Part shown: positions 5,961-8,545 of the stretch, piece after piece
Position numbering within the stretch: position 1 is the first letter of the stretch
Layout: each line of letters opens with the position of its first letter
Source: Sphingomonas sp.
Lineage (GTDB): Bacteria; Pseudomonadota; Alphaproteobacteria; Sphingomonadales; Sphingomonadaceae
NCBI GenBank assembly: GCA_030146605.1
Contig: JASLBO010000108.1
Coordinates: forward strand, 1-8,545
Reading direction: 5' to 3'
DNA length: 8,545 bases
The notes under the pieces: model-generated
Databases searched by the model: none
Seen by the model: the letters and a program-made list of their open reading frames with translations, nothing else
What the model was told of the DNA's origin: nothing
Program-made: the position numbers and the translations under genes

Positions 5961-7442
5961 TCAACGTGCGGCGACGGCGGTGATCGCCGAGCGCCTCTCG
6001 ATCTTCGCCGCCAGCGTCTTGTCCCAGCCATAGGGATCGCCGCGGAAGTTCATCGCGCCGTTCGCGCTGGCGAACGCGGTCCAGTAGAGCAGATAGACCT
6101 GCACCTGGTCCTGCGGCTGGAGCTGGACGCGCAGCGTCTTGCCCTTGCCCAGCGCCTCGTCGATCTGCTCGGGCTGCCACGCCGGATCGTTGCGCAGCAG
6201 CAATTGCGCGAGCGGGCCGGGCTTTTCGAGCCGCACGCAGCCATGGCTGTCGAGCCGGCTGAAGCACGCAAAGCCCGCCTGTGCCGGGGTGTCGTGGAGA
6301 TACACCGCATAGGGATTGTCGAAATCGAACTTGTACAGCCCGAGCGCGCTCTTCGGCCCCGGCTGCTGCTGGATGCGGCGGCCGGCGCCGGTGCCGATGA
6401 TCTTGTAGTTGTTGCGCGCCAGATAGGCCGCGCCCTTGGGGAACAGCTCCTTGGTGGCGATGCTCGTCGGCACGTTCCAGGGCGGATTGAGCACGATCGA
6501 GTGGATCCGCGACTGGAGCATCGGGGTCTCGTTGCCCGGCCGCCCGGTGACTGCCTTCATCGAGGCGATCGGGGCATCGCCCTCGAACACGGTCAGCACC
6601 GCCGCGGCGATATTGACCTGGATCCGCTTGGCGGGGAGCTCCTGCGGCAGCCAGCGCCAGCGCTCCATGTTCGCCATGATCTGGCGCACGCGGTCCGCCG
6701 CGGGGACGTTGAGCGCGCCGAGCGTCCCCGTCGAGACCACGCCCGTCGGATTGAGCCCGTAGCGCCGCTGCGCGCGGACCACGGCGTCCTTCAGTTCCTG
6801 GTCGAACTTGGTCCCCGTCGCGACGACGTCGCTGTCCTCGACTGCGAGCCGCTTGCGCAGCGCCGCGACGCGGGGGCCGCTCGCGCCGACGGTCATGTCC
6901 GGCCCGGCGGCGAGCGTCGCCCAGCCGCCATTGGCCTCGATCTTGCGATAATTGACCAGGCCCTTTTGCAGCCCGTCATAGCCGGCATAAGGCGGCGGCA
7001 GCGCGCGGAACCACGCCGCGATGCGATCGCGCTTCACTGCGTCGGCAAAAGCGGGGACGGGGTCGTAGGCGGCCGGGCGCAGCCCCCAATCCTGCTGGAA
7101 GTCGCTGGTGTCGAGCCGCCCCGAATGGACCGCGCGGGCATAATCGAGCGCGGCGCGCACGAGCGCCTCGTTGCTCTCCTGCCGCGGCGTCGGCGTGCCG
7201 TCATGGCGCAGCCCGTGCGCGAAGCCCGCATCGCCGAGCATCTGGCTCAGCTGGGTGGCCTGGCTCGCGCTGAGCGCCGGCAGCGGCACCGCGGGCACCG
7301 GCACCACGGGCGGCACGGCTTGGATCGCAGGCGCGGCAGGCGGCGTCTGCTGCGCGAAGCCGGGCGCGCTCACCAGCCCCACGGTCGCCGCGATTGCGGT
7401 CCCCAGCTGCAAGGATCGGCCCAAAGTCGCTCGCAATGTCAC
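5961..7442 (-). CDS. L,D-transpeptidase, YcbB/LdtD type
   Basis: The 493-residue periplasmic enzyme should make 3-3 (meso-DAP to meso-DAP) cross-links in peptidoglycan, using a catalytic cysteine. Residues 1-30 are a signal peptide (cleavage near GFA|QQ). A Pro/Ala-rich linker (33-57) leads to an Ldt scaffold-like helical region (about 60-180), a peptidoglycan-binding domain (about 183-245, SGPRVAALRKRL to STGTLGALN), and the YkuD catalytic domain (about 275-445) with LNPPWNVPTSIA (318-329), YLHDTP (381-386, H383) and SRLDSHGCVRLEKP (395-408, H400 and C402). The start is GTG at 7442 because AGGAG (7451-7455) lies 8 bases upstream; GTG at 7451 overlaps that site, and the frame upstream of it is not protein-like. 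The length is close to YcbB-family size. It is the first gene of an operon with the small lipoprotein and is divergent from the SGNH hydrolase gene. Confidence 0.93.
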   Translation of the reverse strand: MTLRATLGRSLQLGTAIAATVGLVSAPGFAQQTPPAAPAIQAVPPVVPVPAVPLPALSASQATQLSQMLGDAGFAHGLRHDGTPTPRQESNEALVRAALDYARAVHSGRLDTSDFQQDWGLRPAAYDPVPAFADAVKRDRIAAWFRALPPPYAGYDGLQKGLVNYRKIEANGGWATLAAGPDMTVGASGPRVAALRKRLAVEDSDVVATGTKFDQELKDAVVRAQRRYGLNPTGVVSTGTLGALNVPAADRVRQIMANMERWRWLPQELPAKRIQVNIAAAVLTVFEGDAPIASMKAVTGRPGNETPMLQSRIHSIVLNPPWNVPTSIATKELFPKGAAYLARNNYKIIGTGAGRRIQQQPGPKSALGLYKFDFDNPYAVYLHDTPAQAGFACFSRLDSHGCVRLEKPGPLAQLLLRNDPAWQPEQIDEALGKGKTLRVQLQPQDQVQVYLLYWTAFASANGAMNFRGDPYGWDKTLAAKIERRSAITAVAAR

Positions 7443-7450
7443 ACGCTTCA

Positions 7451-7455
7451 CTCCT
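7451..7455 (-). promoter_or_regulatory. Shine-Dalgarno site setting a GTG start for the L,D-transpeptidase
   Basis: On the minus strand AGGAG lies 8 bases before GTG at 7442. No ATG in this frame is near a ribosome site, so a GTG start is the best reading. It places the hydrophobic signal peptide correctly at the N-terminus. Confidence 0.65.
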
Positions 7456-7535
7456 GCCCGACTGTTCGCCCCATCGGCAAAACAGTTGAATCGCCGTGCT
7501 AATAAGCCAAGATCGGGTGCAAGTGCGAGCAACTA

Positions 7536-7571
7536 TTGGCCCGCGGCCGAGATATCCCGGCCGCGGGCCAA
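7536..7571. repeat. Near-perfect 36-bp palindrome in divergent intergenic region
   Basis: The 18-base halves are reverse complements except for one pair (A7550 against C7557), centred on GATATC with arms TTGGCCCGCGGCCG and CGGCCGCGGGCCAA. In a minus-strand transcript the odd pair would be G-U, so the hairpin could be fully paired in a leader of the L,D-transpeptidase mRNA. It lies about 94-129 bases upstream of that start codon and about 160 bases upstream of the SGNH gene start. There is no gene end here, so a plain terminator role is unlikely unless it blocks read-through between divergent promoters. The rest of the 289-bp gap contains no gene I can support. Confidence 0.7.
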
Positions 7572-7599
7572 AACAGGGGCGCGGATCGCTGTCCGAACC

Positions 7600-7630
7600 C
7601 GGGCCCGGAACCGCGCCCGTTCCGGGCTCG
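7600..7630 (+). repeat. 12-bp stem hairpin upstream of the SGNH hydrolase gene
   Basis: CGGGCCCGGAAC (7600-7611) pairs with GTTCCGGGCTCG (7619-7630) around a 7-base loop. On the plus strand all 12 pairs form, one being a G-U wobble (G7602-T7628). It is followed by TTATAA at 7632-7637. It may fold in an SGNH leader RNA, or be a DNA element beside the promoter; no promoter could be fixed. Confidence 0.5.
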
Positions 7631-7721
7631 CTTATAAGAACGGCAGGCATTGCGCGCGCTTGCCTCCTTTCTTGCCGCCGCTAAGCTGGCGCGAAATGCG
7701 GGGGTGCCCCCTCGCGGAGAC

Positions 7722-7726
7722 AGGAG
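7722..7726 (+). promoter_or_regulatory. Shine-Dalgarno site of the SGNH hydrolase gene
   Basis: AGGAG lies 5 bases before ATG at 7732. It rules out the longer open frame that begins at 7171 inside the transpeptidase gene on the opposite strand. Confidence 0.8.
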
Positions 7727-7731
7727 AGCGC

Positions 7732-8454
7732 ATGCCACCCATCGTCCGTCGCGGCTTTCTCGCCGGCGCGCTCGCTCTGCCCTTCGCCGCCGGCGCCCGC
7801 GCGCAGGAGAGCGGGGAGGACAAGCGCCAGCGCCAGCTGCGCGAGGACTGGCCGTGGCTCGGCCGCTATGCCGAGGAAAATCGCGCGCTGCTCGCCTCGG
7901 GCCGAAGGACCAACATCGTCTTCATGGGCGATTCGATCACCGAGGGCTGGCGCCGCCAGCGCCCGGGCTTCTTCAGGCCGGGCCGGGTAGGGCGGGGCAT
8001 CGGCGGCCAGACCACGCCGCAGATGGTGCTGCGGATGATGGCCGACGTCGTCGCATTGAAACCGCGCTATCTCCACATCATGGCCGCGACCAACGACGTC
8101 GCCGGCAATACCGGCCCGATGACGCTCGCCCGGACTTTCGACAATTTCCGGATGATGACCGCGATCGCCCAGGCCAATCGCATTCAGGTCCTGATCGCCT
8201 CGGTCCCGCCCGCCGACGGTTTTCCGTGGCGCCCGGGGCTCGAGACGGTGAAGCCGATCCGCGCGATCAACGCCTGGCTCAAGAGCTATGCGAAGACCGC
8301 CGGCGCCACATGGATCGATTATTGGCCGGTACTCGCCGACGCGAAGGGCGCGATGAAGCCCGGCCTCGCCACCGACGGCGTCCACCCGACCGACCAGGGC
8401 TATGACATGATGGCCACCGTGATCGAACCGTTCCTGCGCGCGCGGAGGATATGA
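7732..8454 (+). CDS. Tat-exported SGNH/GDSL-family hydrolase
   Basis: The 240-residue product is a likely esterase or lipase-like hydrolase of the SGNH superfamily. Residues 1-24 form a Tat-type signal (VRRGFLAG with R6-R7, hydrophobic stretch, ARA|QE cleavage), so it should act in the periplasm or outside. Block I is FMGDSITEGW (64-73) with nucleophile S68; block II is GRGIGGQTTPQM (88-99) with the oxyanion glycine; block III is AATNDVAGNTGP (118-129) with N121; block V is DGVHPTDQGY (215-224) with D215 and H218. All catalytic positions are present. The usual Gly of the block III GTND motif is Ala119. Family members include deacetylases for acetylated sugars and general esterases; nothing here fixes the substrate. 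It stands alone on the plus strand, divergent from the L,D-transpeptidase gene, so a cell-envelope or glycan ester could be the target, which is inference. Confidence 0.9.
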   Translation: MPPIVRRGFLAGALALPFAAGARAQESGEDKRQRQLREDWPWLGRYAEENRALLASGRRTNIVFMGDSITEGWRRQRPGFFRPGRVGRGIGGQTTPQMVLRMMADVVALKPRYLHIMAATNDVAGNTGPMTLARTFDNFRMMTAIAQANRIQVLIASVPPADGFPWRPGLETVKPIRAINAWLKSYAKTAGATWIDYWPVLADAKGAMKPGLATDGVHPTDQGYDMMATVIEPFLRARRI

Positions 8455-8534
8455 GCCGCATCTTGCTCCCCTCCCTGAACGGGTGGGGCTGGGGGTGGGT
8501 GCGCGGCGTCAGCCGCGCTCCTCACGGGCGATAG
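8451..8534 (+). CDS. Tiny ORF overlapping the SGNH stop (27 codons), doubtful
   Basis: ATG at 8451 overlaps the SGNH stop codon in an ATGA arrangement, with GGAGG (8444-8448) only 2 bases upstream, and the frame ends at TAG 8532-8534. The product would begin MSRILLPSLNG and contain a WGWGW stretch that is simply the translated palindromic repeat. It may be the remnant start of a translationally coupled gene cut off by repeat insertion, or chance. The too-close ribosome site and repeat-derived content argue against a real protein. Confidence 0.15.
   Translation: MSRILLPSLNGWGWGWVRGVSRAPHGR
8466..8518. repeat. GC-rich palindromic repeat after the SGNH gene, possible terminator
   Basis: Eleven bases after the SGNH stop, CCCCTCCC (8468-8475) pairs with GGGTGGGG (8481-8488) with one mismatch. 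This is followed by a G-rich run and a second hairpin, GCGCGGC (8501-8507) with GCCGCGC (8512-8518) around GTCA. The CTCCCCTCCC...GGGGGTGGG pattern is a type I associate with dispersed sphingomonad intergenic repeats. It could also end SGNH transcription, though without a T-tract. Confidence 0.6.
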
Positions 8535-8545
8535 CGGCGGTCGGC

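Noticed and set aside
5946..7502. 518-codon plus-strand open frame opposite the L,D-transpeptidase gene
   Set aside because: It is Arg/His/Gly-rich with no domain; the opposite strand encodes a complete enzyme with the SHGCVR motif.
7536..7571. Palindrome as a rho-independent terminator
   Set aside because: It lies between two divergent gene starts, so no gene ends there, and only four A/T bases flank it.
8522..8545. Possible end of a minus-strand gene at the right edge (7 codons and a TGA)
   Set aside because: Only 24 bases are visible, too few to separate a real gene end from chance.

Overview
The window looks like chromosomal DNA of a high-GC alphaproteobacterium, most likely a sphingomonad (Sphingomonas or a close relative). 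The signs are uniformly high G+C in all codon third positions, many exported proteins with Ala-rich signal peptides, and dispersed GC-rich palindromic repeats of the CGTCAYCCCGGC / CTCCCCTCCC type common in sphingomonad intergenic DNA. The assignment rests on remembered family resemblance, not on a search. I see no rRNA, tRNA, CRISPR array, transposase or integrase.

Region A (1-3930) holds a minus-strand gene set. Read in transcription order it is an FMN-dependent L-lactate dehydrogenase (lldD-like, 3803-2646), a Tat-exported Gfo/Idh/MocA oxidoreductase (2595-1126), a palindromic repeat (1013-1094), and the first 336 residues of an exported six-hairpin glycosidase-like protein (from 1008, running off the left edge). 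A short divergent promoter region (3804-3930) separates lldD from region B.

Region B (3931-5514, plus strand) is one secreted GH43 glycosidase with all three catalytic acids and a C-terminal beta-sandwich domain. Two glycosidases, an exported sugar-type oxidoreductase and a lactate dehydrogenase around one divergent promoter suggest a plant or algal glycan utilization locus. L-lactate is an end product of non-phosphorylating L-rhamnose/L-fucose breakdown, so a deoxysugar-containing glycan is a reasonable guess, but only a guess.

Region C (5620-7442, minus strand) is a two-gene cell-envelope unit: a YcbB-type L,D-transpeptidase (peptidoglycan cross-linking) followed after 14 bp by a small acidic lipoprotein. 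Region D (7732-8454, plus strand) is a Tat-exported SGNH/GDSL esterase-like hydrolase, divergent from the transpeptidase. The 289-bp gap between them contains a near-perfect 36-bp palindrome and a second 12-bp hairpin. The window ends in another GC-rich palindromic repeat.

No clearly new system is visible. The best leads are the four-cysteine motif in the exported oxidoreductase, the 36-bp palindrome, the repeat that abuts a start codon, and the unusual gene combination of the glycan locus. Almost every real gene has a long antisense open frame, which is a high-GC artefact.
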